From a virus: a stretch of DNA of 43,886 bases. Shown piece by piece: positions 18,381 through 26,476 of this stretch. The DNA lies in IMG/VR virus record IMGVR_UViG_3300017788_000049, positions 1-43,886 of that record; one strand, written 5' to 3'. The notes beneath the pieces are model-generated. The model had not been told where the DNA came from. It ran no database searches and worked only from the letters and a program-made list of their open reading frames with translations. Within the stretch, counting starts at the first letter, position 1, and each line of letters begins with the position of its first letter. A program made the position numbers and the translations under genes.

Positions 18381-19061
18381 ATGATTATCGGTATTTGCGG
18401 ATTCATCGGCAGCGGCAAGGACACAGTCGCTGACTACTTGGTAAATTTTCACGAGTTTCGGAGGGAAAGTTTCGCCTCGACTCTTAAAGACGCTGTAAGC
18501 GCAGTGTTTGGATGGGACCGGACACTACTGGAGGGTAGAACCAAAGAAGCTCGTGAATGGCGTGAACAGGTAGATCCTTGGTGGGCAGAACGATTAGACA
18601 TGCCTACGCTGACTCCTAGATGGGTCCTGCAATACTGGGGCACAGAAGTTTGCCGAAAAGCCTTCCACGACGATATTTGGATTGCTAGCTTAGAAAATAA
18701 ACTACGCAACTCTAAAGATCATGTAGTAATTTCCGATTGCCGTTTTCCTAATGAAATTTCTAGTATCAAAAATGCTGGTGGTAAGATTATTTGGATCAAA
18801 CGTGGGGAACTACCCGAATGGTATAATACAGCACTAAAAGCCAATCAAGGGTCCAACATCGATATTAATGAACTTAAAATGAAAAAAATTCATGTTAGCG
18901 AAACGTCATGGGTCGGTACAGAATTTGATTACATTTTAAATAATAACGGAACAATAGATCATCTCTATTCACAAATTAAAAATCTGGTGTTAGGTCACCC
19001 TGTTTCCATCGAACACCCTCTTTCTGTAAAAGTCTCTGACAGTTTGCGCATACTGACTTGA
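18381..19061 (+). CDS. 1: Deoxynucleoside monophosphate kinase, T4 gp1 family
   Basis: A 226-residue P-loop kinase. GFIGSGKDT at residues 7-15 is the nucleotide-binding loop, followed by FHEFRRESFASTLKDAVSAVFGWDR, a lid-type stretch with TKEAREWREQVDPWW, LTPRWVLQYWGTEVCR, and VVISDCRFPNEI near 113-125, the standard order of T4 gene 1 dNMP kinases. These phosphorylate phage dNMPs to dNDPs in the cytoplasm to feed DNA synthesis. T4 gp1 is 241 residues, so the length is normal. It has a strong GGAGG Shine-Dalgarno and its own sigma70-type promoter. The last 29 codons lie antisense to the HNH-like gene. Confidence 0.9.
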   Translation: MIIGICGFIGSGKDTVADYLVNFHEFRRESFASTLKDAVSAVFGWDRTLLEGRTKEAREWREQVDPWWAERLDMPTLTPRWVLQYWGTEVCRKAFHDDIWIASLENKLRNSKDHVVISDCRFPNEISSIKNAGGKIIWIKRGELPEWYNTALKANQGSNIDINELKMKKIHVSETSWVGTEFDYILNNNGTIDHLYSQIKNLVLGHPVSIEHPLSVKVSDSLRILT

Positions 19062-19308
19062 GATTCATAGGTTTACAGTTATTAAGATCACCATCGATGT
19101 GATAAACGTCAAATTGTTCTAGATGTTTACTGGCAAAACCGCATTTGTCGCATTTTAGTTTTTTACGATATCCTGATCTATACCACCTAGGAATAGAATT
19201 TTCGTTACCATAAAGACAAGATTCGCATCTGCTACGATAATAGGTCTTTCCGTTTTTGTGATAATTGACTGCCGAGGGTCTTAAACCACACTTACATAAG
19301 GGTCTCAT
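18976..19308 (-). CDS. Small zinc-ribbon/HNH-like endonuclease
   Basis: A 110-residue protein with four cysteine pairs or singles arranged as CKCG (6-8), CESC (28-31), CDKCG (53-56) and CANC (87-90). The part FDVYHIDGDLNNCKPMNLKSVCANC matches the HNH/His-Me finger pattern (H-I-D-G-D-x-x-N ... N-L-x-x-x-C-x-x-C), though the usual Asp or His before the catalytic His is Tyr. It may be a free-standing homing-type nuclease or a zinc-binding regulatory protein. It faces the dNMP kinase and overlaps its end by 86 bases. A late octamer GGTAAATA sits exactly 5 nt before its ATG. Family call is moderately sure, activity is not. Confidence 0.7.
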   Translation of the reverse strand: MRPLCKCGLRPSAVNYHKNGKTYYRSRCESCLYGNENSIPRWYRSGYRKKLKCDKCGFASKHLEQFDVYHIDGDLNNCKPMNLKSVCANCQRLLQKEGVRWKQGDLTPDF

Positions 19309-19313
19309 AAAAA

Positions 19314-19321
19314 TATTTACC
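19314..19321 (-). promoter_or_regulatory. T4-type late promoter octamer for HNH-like gene
   Basis: GGTAAATA on the minus strand is followed by the 5-nt spacer TTTTT and the ATG at 19308. No Shine-Dalgarno is visible, which fits a leaderless message. Confidence 0.7.
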
Positions 19322-19373
19322 CTTTTTGGCCCCTTTATCGTGGGGATAAAGCAACCATTTTTTTCAAACTAAC

Positions 19374-19381
19374 GATAAATA
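19374..19381 (+). promoter_or_regulatory. T4-type late promoter octamer for tail sheath
   Basis: GATAAATA with expected start near 19387, leaving a 28-nt leader that contains GGGAGA at 19401-19406 before the ATG at 19415. This is a conventional leadered late promoter. Confidence 0.75.
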
Positions 19382-19414
19382 TCTTGAGTACATCAATACC
19401 GGGAGATTTATCAG

Positions 19415-22400
19415 ATGGCAAAACTTAATTCACCAGGCGTAGAAGTTACCGTAATAGACGAGAGCTTTTATACGCCAGCAGAGCCAGGTACAGTTCCACT
19501 AATTGTAGTGGCAACCGGACAGAATAAAATTAATGGTGCAGGTAGCGGAACAGCCGCTGCTACTACCAAAGCAAATGCGTTAAAAGCATTTAAAATAACC
19601 AGTCAGCGTGATCTGGTAGAAAATTTCGGAGTTCCGTTTTTTGAAAAGACAGTGAGTGGAACTCCTATACACGGTTCAGAAAGAAATGAATTTGGCCTAT
19701 TGGCTGCATATAGCTTGCTAGGGGTAAGCAATGCAGCATTCATTGTTAGGGCAGATATTGATCTCAATGAGCTAACAGGCACAGCAACAGCCCCGGGAGC
19801 GAATCCAGACAACGGAGACTGGTGGTTAGATACCAGGAATACTGCTTGGGGAATTTTTGAGTGGAATGGCAACGCAGCCTCAACAACAGGCGGTCAAAAA
19901 TTCGCAACAAAAACACCTATCGTACTAACAGCCGACGACGCTACTAAAGTAGAAAATAACGCCACATATGGTAGAGCTCCTAAATCGAGTGTCGGATCTG
20001 TAGGTGATTATGCAGTTGTAATCGAAACGCCGTCAGAATACAATGCAACCAAAGAGCCAGCAAGAATTTTTTATAAAAGAGATACAGTCCTTTTAGGCGG
20101 CGAGGCTTGGGTTCTTCTGGGATCTAACGAATGGACAGCCAGTCACCCTACTGTAAAGGGAACAGTTACAAGTCCAAACGTTCCAGTAAATACATCATTT
20201 ATAATCAACGGAACTGTTGTTGTTTCGACAGGAACGACAGCGGCAGCTTTAGTACAAGATATCAACAGCTACGGTATAAATGGGGTAACTGCCGCTAGAG
20301 TGTCTGACAGAGTATACATTTTTTCCGACGGAACTAATGATGATATAGGAGATTCTGCGTTATCAAATGCTATCGTTATATCAAATGGTGGCCCGGCCCC
20401 TGGCAATATACTAACAGCTATCGGAATCCAACCAGGAACATATTATGGACCTCAGTTACAGATGAGTCCTCATACCCAGGTTCCTGAATTTAGATCAACT
20501 GATACATATGCTCGCCCAAGCGGAAGTGTGTGGGTCAAAACTACCGAACCAAATATCGGTGCAAGGTGGAGATTAAAACAGTGGAGCTCGGCAACTAATC
20601 TATGGACCAATATTAATGCTCCGCTATATGCAACACCGCATGCTGCCATTTATTTTTTAGATAGAACTGGTGGAGGTCTTAATATACCTAGAAACTCTGC
20701 ATTCGTTCAATACAATTTTTCCGAAGATTTCGGATACGATAGCACTCCACAGACCGCTACTTTTAGAATCTGGAGACGCAAGCAAGCCGGAGTTACATCG
20801 ATAACCTCTGTTCCGATCATAGCTAACACTTTTACTGCAGGAACTAATACATTTGTCATTAGAGAAATGGTGAAAGGACAATTGGCTCTTGATAGCGGTA
20901 AAACTGTATCTTTTAATGCTGCAGGAACAGTTGTTGATGCTGACAGATTAGCGACCGCTATTAATTCTTTGGGATTAACACAGGTAGAAGCCAGCGTAAC
21001 TGCCGCAAATGAAATTGTGATCATCCATAAGACAGGCGGTGATATTAGATTTAATGACGGAACTAATGTTCCATTAAGTAAAATCTTTACAGCATTTAAT
21101 TTAGGATCGCTAACAGGTACAGCTAATCTATATACCATGCCTGCCGGTGACGGAGGAACATTCCTTGCATCAAATTGGATTCCATTAACATCAAAAGATA
21201 CTGATTTCATTGCTAAAGGAACATCGCCACAAAACGAACCAGCTGACAATCAACTATGGTTCAATCCATCTTTCGGCGATGTGGACATCATGGTACACAA
21301 CGGAACCACGTGGAAAGGATACAGAAATGTATTTGCCTCTACCGATCCTGCCGGTCCTATTGTTTCTGCTTCTAGACCAACCACACAGAGTGACGGTACA
21401 GCGTTAGTTGCCAACGATTTGTGGATCAGCACAGCTGATGCTGAAAATTATCCACAAATTTATCGTTGGGATATCAATGCTCTAGCATGGCAGTTAGTTG
21501 ATAAAACTGATCAAGATTCAGAAGACGGAGTAGTATTTGGTGATGCTCGTTATGGAACTAGCGGAGCGACCGGTAATACAGCCGCATCAATCGTAGATCT
21601 TCTAACTAGCGATTATCTAGATACAGATGCTCCAGATCCAGCATTGTCACCGAGGGGAATTCTCTTGTTTAACACAAGACGCAGCGGAGGAAATGTAAAA
21701 CGTTATAGAAATAATTATATCGATCTTACCAAGGATAATGAAAGATTCAATGGGGAATCTATGTCTGGTTACGCAACAGATCGTTGGGTTACAGCCAGTG
21801 GTAATCAGGAAGACGGTTCGGGAACATTCGGAAGGAAGGCACAACGGCAGGTAGTTGTGCAGGCTCTTAAGGCCACAGTCGATACCAGTCAGGAGATTCG
21901 AGACGAAGAACGTAGAAACTTTAATTTAATTGCTGCGCCTGGTTATCCAGAATTATACAGCAATTTAGTTAACCTGAATCTTGACAGAGGTGTCACTTCG
22001 TTTGTTATCACTGATAGTCCGCTAAGATTAAAAGCAGATGCAACAACATTAACAAACTGGGGGACTAATGCCAACGGAGCTGTCGATAACGGAGAAAAAG
22101 GCATTGTTACTTACGATGATTATTCGGCAGTATTTTATCCCAACGGATTCACCACAGATTTGAGTGGAACCAACGCAGTTGTTCCAGCAAGCCATATGAT
22201 GCTGAGAACCATTGCATTGAGCGATCAAGCAAGTTATCCGTGGTTCGCACCGGCAGGTACACGTCGTGGAGGTATTACCAATGCAACTGCGGTTGGATAT
22301 ATCGATGCTGCCAGCGGCGAATTCCAGCAAGTTGCATTAAACGAGGGGCAAAGAGATACACTGTATGATATTAAAGTAAATCCTATCGCATTTTTCAACG

Positions 22401-22765
22401 GCGTCGGGCATGTTAATTACGGTCAAAAAACTCGTTCAAAAAATGCTTCTGCACTCGATAGAATCAATGTGGCAAGACTAGTAGTGTATCTACGTAGTCA
22501 ATTAAGTAAGTTAGCTCGTCCGTTTGTATTTGAACCTAATGACAAAATCACTAGAGATGAAATCAAACAAGCTTGCGATAGCCTATTATTAGAACTAGTA
22601 GGTTTACGAGCCATTTATGACTTTGCTGTTGTGTGTGATGAAACTAATAATACACCTAGCAGAATTGACAGAAATGAGCTCTATGTAGATATTGCAATTG
22701 AACCAGTGAAGGCCATTGAGTTTATCTACATTCCATTACGTATCAAGAATACAGGGGAGATTTAA
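19415..22765 (+). CDS. 18: Contractile tail sheath protein gp18, enlarged
   Basis: The N-terminus NSPGVEVTVIDESFYTPAEPGTVPLIVVATGQNK and the C-terminal region from about residue 730 (SPRGILLFNTRRSGGNVK, then the EFQQVALNEGQRDTLYDIKVNPIAFF and LDRINVARLVVYLRSQLSKLARPFVFEPND segments) are typical of T4-like gp18. The C-terminus IKNTGEI is also typical. The sheath surrounds the tube and contracts during injection. At 1116 residues it is well above T4 gp18 (659). The extra mass lies in the middle, about 120-730, with repeated Trp-rich units: GDWWLDT...FEWNG, NQLWFNP...HNGTTW and NDLWIST...YRWD. It has a GGGAGA Shine-Dalgarno and is followed three bases later by the tube gene. Confidence 0.95.
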   Translation: MAKLNSPGVEVTVIDESFYTPAEPGTVPLIVVATGQNKINGAGSGTAAATTKANALKAFKITSQRDLVENFGVPFFEKTVSGTPIHGSERNEFGLLAAYSLLGVSNAAFIVRADIDLNELTGTATAPGANPDNGDWWLDTRNTAWGIFEWNGNAASTTGGQKFATKTPIVLTADDATKVENNATYGRAPKSSVGSVGDYAVVIETPSEYNATKEPARIFYKRDTVLLGGEAWVLLGSNEWTASHPTVKGTVTSPNVPVNTSFIINGTVVVSTGTTAAALVQDINSYGINGVTAARVSDRVYIFSDGTNDDIGDSALSNAIVISNGGPAPGNILTAIGIQPGTYYGPQLQMSPHTQVPEFRSTDTYARPSGSVWVKTTEPNIGARWRLKQWSSATNLWTNINAPLYATPHAAIYFLDRTGGGLNIPRNSAFVQYNFSEDFGYDSTPQTATFRIWRRKQAGVTSITSVPIIANTFTAGTNTFVIREMVKGQLALDSGKTVSFNAAGTVVDADRLATAINSLGLTQVEASVTAANEIVIIHKTGGDIRFNDGTNVPLSKIFTAFNLGSLTGTANLYTMPAGDGGTFLASNWIPLTSKDTDFIAKGTSPQNEPADNQLWFNPSFGDVDIMVHNGTTWKGYRNVFASTDPAGPIVSASRPTTQSDGTALVANDLWISTADAENYPQIYRWDINALAWQLVDKTDQDSEDGVVFGDARYGTSGATGNTAASIVDLLTSDYLDTDAPDPALSPRGILLFNTRRSGGNVKRYRNNYIDLTKDNERFNGESMSGYATDRWVTASGNQEDGSGTFGRKAQRQVVVQALKATVDTSQEIRDEERRNFNLIAAPGYPELYSNLVNLNLDRGVTSFVITDSPLRLKADATTLTNWGTNANGAVDNGEKGIVTYDDYSAVFYPNGFTTDLSGTNAVVPASHMMLRTIALSDQASYPWFAPAGTRRGGITNATAVGYIDAASGEFQQVALNEGQRDTLYDIKVNPIAFFNGVGHVNYGQKTRSKNASALDRINVARLVVYLRSQLSKLARPFVFEPNDKITRDEIKQACDSLLLELVGLRAIYDFAVVCDETNNTPSRIDRNELYVDIAIEPVKAIEFIYIPLRIKNTGEI

Positions 22766-22768
22766 TAA

Positions 22769-23422
22769 ATGGCAATTACTTCATTAAACAAATATACAGT
22801 ACCTTTAGCTAGTAATCAATCTAGCGCAACACAGGGTCTGTTAATGCCCAAACTTAAGTATCGCTTTAGAGTAATACTTCAGGGTTTTGGTGCAGCTGGT
22901 TCTATTTCAACTGAGTTGACCAAACAGGTTGCCGATGTTACAAGACCTAAAGTTAGTTTTGAAGAAATGGAGATTCCGGTATATAATTCCAAAGTTTATC
23001 TAGCTGGAAAATATACATGGGAAACTATGACTTTAAATCTACGCGACGATGCTAGCGGAAATGTACAACGACTCGTCGGCGAGCAGATACAGAAACAGTT
23101 CGACTTTATGGAACAGGCTGCTGCACGTTCTGGTATTGATTACAAATTTACAACCAAAATCGAAATCCTCGATGGCGGTAATGGGGCGCAGACTCCAAGT
23201 ATTTTAGAAACATTCGAAGTATATGGTTGTTTCGTTCAAAATGCTGATTACGGAGAAATGAACTACGGTACTAATGAACCCGCAACGGTGGCCCTAACAA
23301 TCCGTTTTGATAATGCAATCCAATACAAGGGAGGCCAAATTGACGGTATTGGTCGTGCAATTGGTCAACGAGTTGCTGCAGGAGCAGGCAGTACCGGCGG
23401 TGGAGCCGCTACGATCGGCTAA
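22769..23422 (+). CDS. 19: Tail tube protein gp19
   Basis: A 217-residue protein with the gp19 tube fold pattern: LMPKLKYRFRVILQGFG near 25, VADVTRPKVSFEEMEIPVYNSKVYLAGKYTWETMTLNLRDD at 47-88, and a final FEVYGCFVQNADYGEMNYGTNEPATVALTIRFDNAIQ. It forms the inner tube through which DNA passes. Length is above T4 gp19 (163), mainly because of a Gly/Ala-rich tail after about residue 190. It is three bases after the sheath gene and is closed by an intrinsic terminator, so sheath and tube form one late unit. Confidence 0.95.
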   Translation: MAITSLNKYTVPLASNQSSATQGLLMPKLKYRFRVILQGFGAAGSISTELTKQVADVTRPKVSFEEMEIPVYNSKVYLAGKYTWETMTLNLRDDASGNVQRLVGEQIQKQFDFMEQAAARSGIDYKFTTKIEILDGGNGAQTPSILETFEVYGCFVQNADYGEMNYGTNEPATVALTIRFDNAIQYKGGQIDGIGRAIGQRVAAGAGSTGGGAATIG

Positions 23423-23438
23423 TTTTAGTAATTATAAA

Positions 23439-23467
23439 AAGCCCAGGAAATTCCTGGGCTTTTTTTA
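23439..23467 (+). terminator. Intrinsic terminator after tail tube gene
   Basis: GCCCAGG (23441-23447) and CCTGGGC (23453-23459) pair around AAATT, followed by eight T residues. It closes the sheath-tube unit. Confidence 0.92.
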
Positions 23468-23469
23468 TC

Positions 23470-23477
23470 GGTAAATA
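23470..23477 (+). promoter_or_regulatory. T4-type late promoter octamer for second tube-like gene
   Basis: GGTAAATA is followed by the 5-nt spacer AACGT and the ATG at 23483. It begins three bases after the terminator T-run; no Shine-Dalgarno lies before the ATG. Confidence 0.75.
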
Positions 23478-23482
23478 AACGT

Positions 23483-24589
23483 ATGGCAAATAAATTTACT
23501 AGATTTCTAAGCGGTGTTGTAAACGGTGCCCTTAACCCCAAAGGTAACATGGCTAATTGGAGGCATGCTACTCGATTGTTTGTTGATAATAATTACGCAT
23601 TATCTCCAAGAACAAAATTTTTATTTTTTGTAAAATTTGACATCAATCCGGAAGCTGCAGGTGCCACTGCTTGGAAGACAAGACATGGCGAAGAAGTTGG
23701 AATGCTGGTCAAATCGGCTGATTTACCTAAATTTAATTTTGATCAAGTAGTTAAAAATCAGTATAATAGGAAAAAAATTATTTATAAACAAATTAATTAC
23801 GATCCTGTTAATATTACATTGCACGATGATAATACCGGAATAGTCAATGCTCTATGGGCATTATACTACGGAACTTATGTTCAAGATAGACTACTTCCTA
23901 ATGCTGCGTGGTCTGCAAATCATTATAGACCCTCATCGCAGCAAATGACTAACTATCGATACGGTTTAGATAATGATGTTCTAGATCCATTTTTTAATAA
24001 AATACATATCTATACGATGAGTCGTAGAAGATATAACGGATATACATTAATTAATCCCAGAATTCAATCGTGGCAACACGGAAATATGGCATATGCAGAA
24101 GGCGGGACTGCAGAAAGTCAAATGACATTAACCTATGAAGCTGTTCAATATTCGTCGGGAAGGGTTTATAGGGGATCCCCTAACGGATTTGGAAATTTAC
24201 ATTACGATTTAGTTCCTAGTCCTCTAAGTGTTGCCGGCGGAGGGACAGCTTCTTTACTAGGTGACGGGGGAGTTTTGGCAGGTATCGAAGAGATATTTGG
24301 CGATGTAGCATCGGGAAATATTTTTAAATCAGGTGGCGGTTTTTTAAATACAGCAATCACAGCAATTAACACCGCACAAAATTTAAAAAATCTTACTAAA
24401 GAAGGACTTAAGGGGGAATTTCTCAATGTAATTTCGAGTCCTGCAGGCATAGACAGCATTGTAAACACCGTTGGGGGTGTAGTAGGAACGATTTTTCCCG
24501 GCAATAGCCAAGTTACATCGGGAGGGGGCCCTTCTAATGCTACTTCTAGACCCATAATACCCGATGCGTCAGGAGGAACGTTAGTATGA
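23483..24589 (+). CDS. Tail-tube-like baseplate or tube-initiator protein
   Basis: A 368-residue protein with gp19-like sequence features: RTKFLFFVKFDINPEAA near 43, EVGMLVKSADLPKFNFDQVVKNQYNRKKIIYKQINYDPVNITLHDD at 70-115, and a later MTLTYEAVQYSSG, the strand set of tube-type proteins. The C-terminal third is Gly-rich (GGGTASLLGDGG) and less structured. In T4 the tube-fold proteins besides gp19 are gp48 and gp54, which cap the baseplate and start the tube, so it may fill that role. Its place right after gp19 supports a tube or baseplate hub role. I cannot tell gp48 from gp54 here. Stop overlaps the next start (ATGA). Confidence 0.65.
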   Translation: MANKFTRFLSGVVNGALNPKGNMANWRHATRLFVDNNYALSPRTKFLFFVKFDINPEAAGATAWKTRHGEEVGMLVKSADLPKFNFDQVVKNQYNRKKIIYKQINYDPVNITLHDDNTGIVNALWALYYGTYVQDRLLPNAAWSANHYRPSSQQMTNYRYGLDNDVLDPFFNKIHIYTMSRRRYNGYTLINPRIQSWQHGNMAYAEGGTAESQMTLTYEAVQYSSGRVYRGSPNGFGNLHYDLVPSPLSVAGGGTASLLGDGGVLAGIEEIFGDVASGNIFKSGGGFLNTAITAINTAQNLKNLTKEGLKGEFLNVISSPAGIDSIVNTVGGVVGTIFPGNSQVTSGGGPSNATSRPIIPDASGGTLV

Positions 24590-24954
24590 GCACTAACTTA
24601 CCTCCAAGAGAGTACAATGACAGTGCTCAAGCAACAAAGTTATTTTTTGATAGCTATGGACGAGCACCTTTAGAATTTAATACCAATGAAGTAGGTGCTG
24701 CTATTGCTTTTTTTGAATCAAAAGGTTTTGATACTGATGCAGCAGCATTAACAGCAGCGGTTCTGTTGAAACAAGCGAAAATAGACAGCATATCTGTGTT
24801 TATTCTTTTAGATAATTTATCAGGATTAAACTCAGTTCAATTAAGCTCTATAGTTGCAGAAATACTTAACAACAATAGACCGGCTACTTCGACTTTAGGT
24901 TTTAGAGCTATTAATGTTAAAAACGAATTCGTTAATAGAAACATAGTACCATAA
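24586..24954 (+). CDS. Conserved small virion-region protein of unknown function
   Basis: A 122-residue, mainly helical protein with a strong GGAGGAACGTTAGT Shine-Dalgarno region and ATGA overlap with the gene before it and TAATG overlap with gp4 after it. The core FFDSYGRAPLEFNTNEVGAA followed by FFESKGFDTDAAALTAAVLLKQAK and FILLDNLSGLNSVQLSSIVAEILNNNR looks like a compact helical domain that I recall seeing beside gp4 or tube genes in marine T4-like phages, without a function. No membrane segment or catalytic motif is visible. Confidence 0.65.
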   Translation: MSTNLPPREYNDSAQATKLFFDSYGRAPLEFNTNEVGAAIAFFESKGFDTDAAALTAAVLLKQAKIDSISVFILLDNLSGLNSVQLSSIVAEILNNNRPATSTLGFRAINVKNEFVNRNIVP

Positions 24955-25394
24955 TGTCTAGATTTGCCCAAGGAATATTTGAAATGAAAAATCCCGACAA
25001 ATATGTCGGGAAAAAAAGACCTTTAGCAAGAAGCAGTTGGGAATTTATTTTCATGAAGATGTTAGATGAGCATCCCAGCATAGAAAATTGGGCTAGCGAA
25101 AGTGTACAAATACCTTATAGGGATCCATTGACTGGAAAATACACAATTTATGTTCCAGATTTCTTTATTGTATATGCAGATAAGAATGGAAAAAAACATG
25201 CAGAAGTTGTAGAAGTTAAACCTAGCAATCATACTTTAAGAGAAAGAGTAGGTAAAAGTCTTTATAATCAAGAACAGTATATTAAAAATTTAGCTAAATG
25301 GGAAGCCGCCATGGCATGGTGTAAACAACAGGGTATCAAATTTAGGGTTATAAATGAAGATGATATTTTCCATCAAGGCAAAAAAAGAAGATAA
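24954..25394 (+). CDS. 4: Head completion protein gp4-like, nuclease fold
   Basis: The 146 residues follow T4 gp4 closely in layout: GIFEMKNPDKYVGK near 8-20, RSSWEFIFMKMLDEHPSIENWASESVQIPYRDPLTGKY at 26-63, and PDF with EVVEVKP at 68-70 and 84-90. Glu30, Asp69, Glu87 and Lys89 give the E...PD...EVK arrangement of TnsA/restriction-type nucleases. In T4 gp4 acts late in head completion, probably on packaged DNA ends. Its start overlaps the previous stop by one base. The active-site residues appear intact. Confidence 0.88.
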   Translation: MSRFAQGIFEMKNPDKYVGKKRPLARSSWEFIFMKMLDEHPSIENWASESVQIPYRDPLTGKYTIYVPDFFIVYADKNGKKHAEVVEVKPSNHTLRERVGKSLYNQEQYIKNLAKWEAAMAWCKQQGIKFRVINEDDIFHQGKKRR

Positions 25395-25402
25395 GTATTG
25401 CT

Positions 25403-25891
25403 ATGACTAAAAAATTAGAAGAGTTATTTAATTTAGAAAATTCAAAATCTTCAAATCTGCCCAAAGCAATCAATAAAGAAATCATCGAAAAAGCAGAAGA
25501 AGTAAAAACATTAGAAGATAGTCTTACACAAATTTCTAATATAACCAAAGATCTTCCTAGAATAAAAGAATTAGATCAATTAGAAGACACTGATTTAGAT
25601 AATCTAGCTAAAAAAGCAGAAGAAGCTTATGATGATTTAATGGATTTGGGTATGAACGTAGAAGTTCGCTACGCTGGTCGTATTTTTGAAGTAGCGGGCA
25701 CTATGATGAAAAATGCTATAGATGCTAAAGCGGCCAAAATTGATAAGAAATTAAAGTCCATAGATCTACAATTAAAGAAATACAAGATTGATAAAGACGC
25801 TGGCGAAGATCCAAATGATATTATAAATGGTCAGGGATATGTTATCACCGATCGAAACGAACTGCTTAAGAAATTGGGCCAAAAGGAATAA
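25403..25891 (+). CDS. 16: Terminase small subunit gp16-like
   Basis: A 162-residue, highly charged helical protein, close to T4 gp16 (164). An N-terminal acidic coiled region is followed by NVEVRYAGRIFEVAGTMMKNAIDAKAAKIDKKLKSIDLQLKKYKID at about 86-130, similar in layout to the central coiled-coil pair of gp16 (which ends NREILKLHKDMKDI). The tail ITDRNELLKKLGQ resembles gp16's final segment. gp16 forms a ring that recognises the phage DNA concatemer and activates gp17. The large subunit lies 1.2 kb downstream on the same strand, with two small genes between, which is consistent. No sequence match was run, so this is a family call by pattern. Confidence 0.7.
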   Translation: MTKKLEELFNLENSKSSNLPKAINKEIIEKAEEVKTLEDSLTQISNITKDLPRIKELDQLEDTDLDNLAKKAEEAYDDLMDLGMNVEVRYAGRIFEVAGTMMKNAIDAKAAKIDKKLKSIDLQLKKYKIDKDAGEDPNDIINGQGYVITDRNELLKKLGQKE

Positions 25892-25894
25892 ATA
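25887..25894 (+). promoter_or_regulatory. T4-type late promoter octamer inside end of small terminase gene
   Basis: AATAAATA overlaps the gp16-like stop codon and is followed by the 5-nt spacer CTAAT and the ATG at 25900, the same spacer as at gp13. AAGGA lies 12 nt before the ATG, so a Shine-Dalgarno cannot be ruled out on readthrough transcripts. Confidence 0.6.
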
Positions 25895-25899
25895 CTAAT

Positions 25900-26472
25900 A
25901 TGAAAACTTTTAAAGAATATCTAACGGAAAGCCAAAAAGTTTGGTCATTCAGGATCAAGGTAGCTGGCGATTTACCAGAAAACTTTCAGCCGACTGTTAG
26001 AGAAAAATTACAAAAATTCGGTGTTTCGAGATTTGAAAAAACTAAACAAACACCAATTCAAAAAACAGCTATCGATTTTCCTCAACTTGAAAACGTAGAA
26101 GTTTCTGTTTTTGAATTAGAAACTGCTTATCCTGTGACTCCTCCAGAAATTTCTAACATTGTAAAATCTTGCAATTTGATCAAAGAAGAATATTTATTGG
26201 TTAGATACACCACAGAGGAACTCGATTATGTAGATTTTGAAGAACCCAAGGATCCACTTCTAACCGATTCGAGCTATAGTGAAGTTACTAAAATCAAACA
26301 CAAAGACTATTTTGGAGATGATTTTAATAAAGGATTTTTAAAAGAACTAGAAAAAACTGCTAAGGCACGTAAAAAAGAGTTGAAACATGATAAAGCCAAT
26401 CCAGATGTACTGACTTCGGCTCCCAAAGTAAAAGCAGATAAAGCAGGTTTCAAAAGCGCCATAGGGAGTTAA
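25900..26472 (+). CDS. Putative internal head protein with a capsid-targeting-like N-terminus
   Basis: A 190-residue protein whose first eleven residues, MKTFKEYLTES, closely resemble the T4 internal protein III targeting peptide (remembered as MKTYQEFIAE): M-K-T, aromatic, acidic and aromatic positions agree, and L-T-E ends it like a gp21 cleavage site. The rest has a folded region KVWSFRIKVAGDLPENFQPTVREKLQKFGV and FPQLENVEVSVFELETAYPVTPPEI, then a Lys-rich tail. It sits between the terminase subunits. I recall related proteins in marine T4-like phages but no assigned function. Packaging into the prohead core and cleavage after Glu10 are inferences. Confidence 0.6.
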   Translation: MKTFKEYLTESQKVWSFRIKVAGDLPENFQPTVREKLQKFGVSRFEKTKQTPIQKTAIDFPQLENVEVSVFELETAYPVTPPEISNIVKSCNLIKEEYLLVRYTTEELDYVDFEEPKDPLLTDSSYSEVTKIKHKDYFGDDFNKGFLKELEKTAKARKKELKHDKANPDVLTSAPKVKADKAGFKSAIGS

Positions 26473-26476
26473 ATAA

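Noticed and set aside
20707-21249. 180-codon minus-strand open frame inside the sheath gene
   Set aside because: It is wholly antisense to conserved gp18, has no Shine-Dalgarno or promoter and no family pattern.
24202-24555. 117-codon minus-strand open frame over the Gly-rich part of the tube-like gene
   Set aside because: Pro-rich composition is what antisense of Gly codons gives; no start signals.
26468-26475. GTTAAATA as a late promoter before the gene at 26477
   Set aside because: It ends one base before the ATG, overlaps the upstream stop and a good GGGAG Shine-Dalgarno is present, so readthrough expression explains it better.
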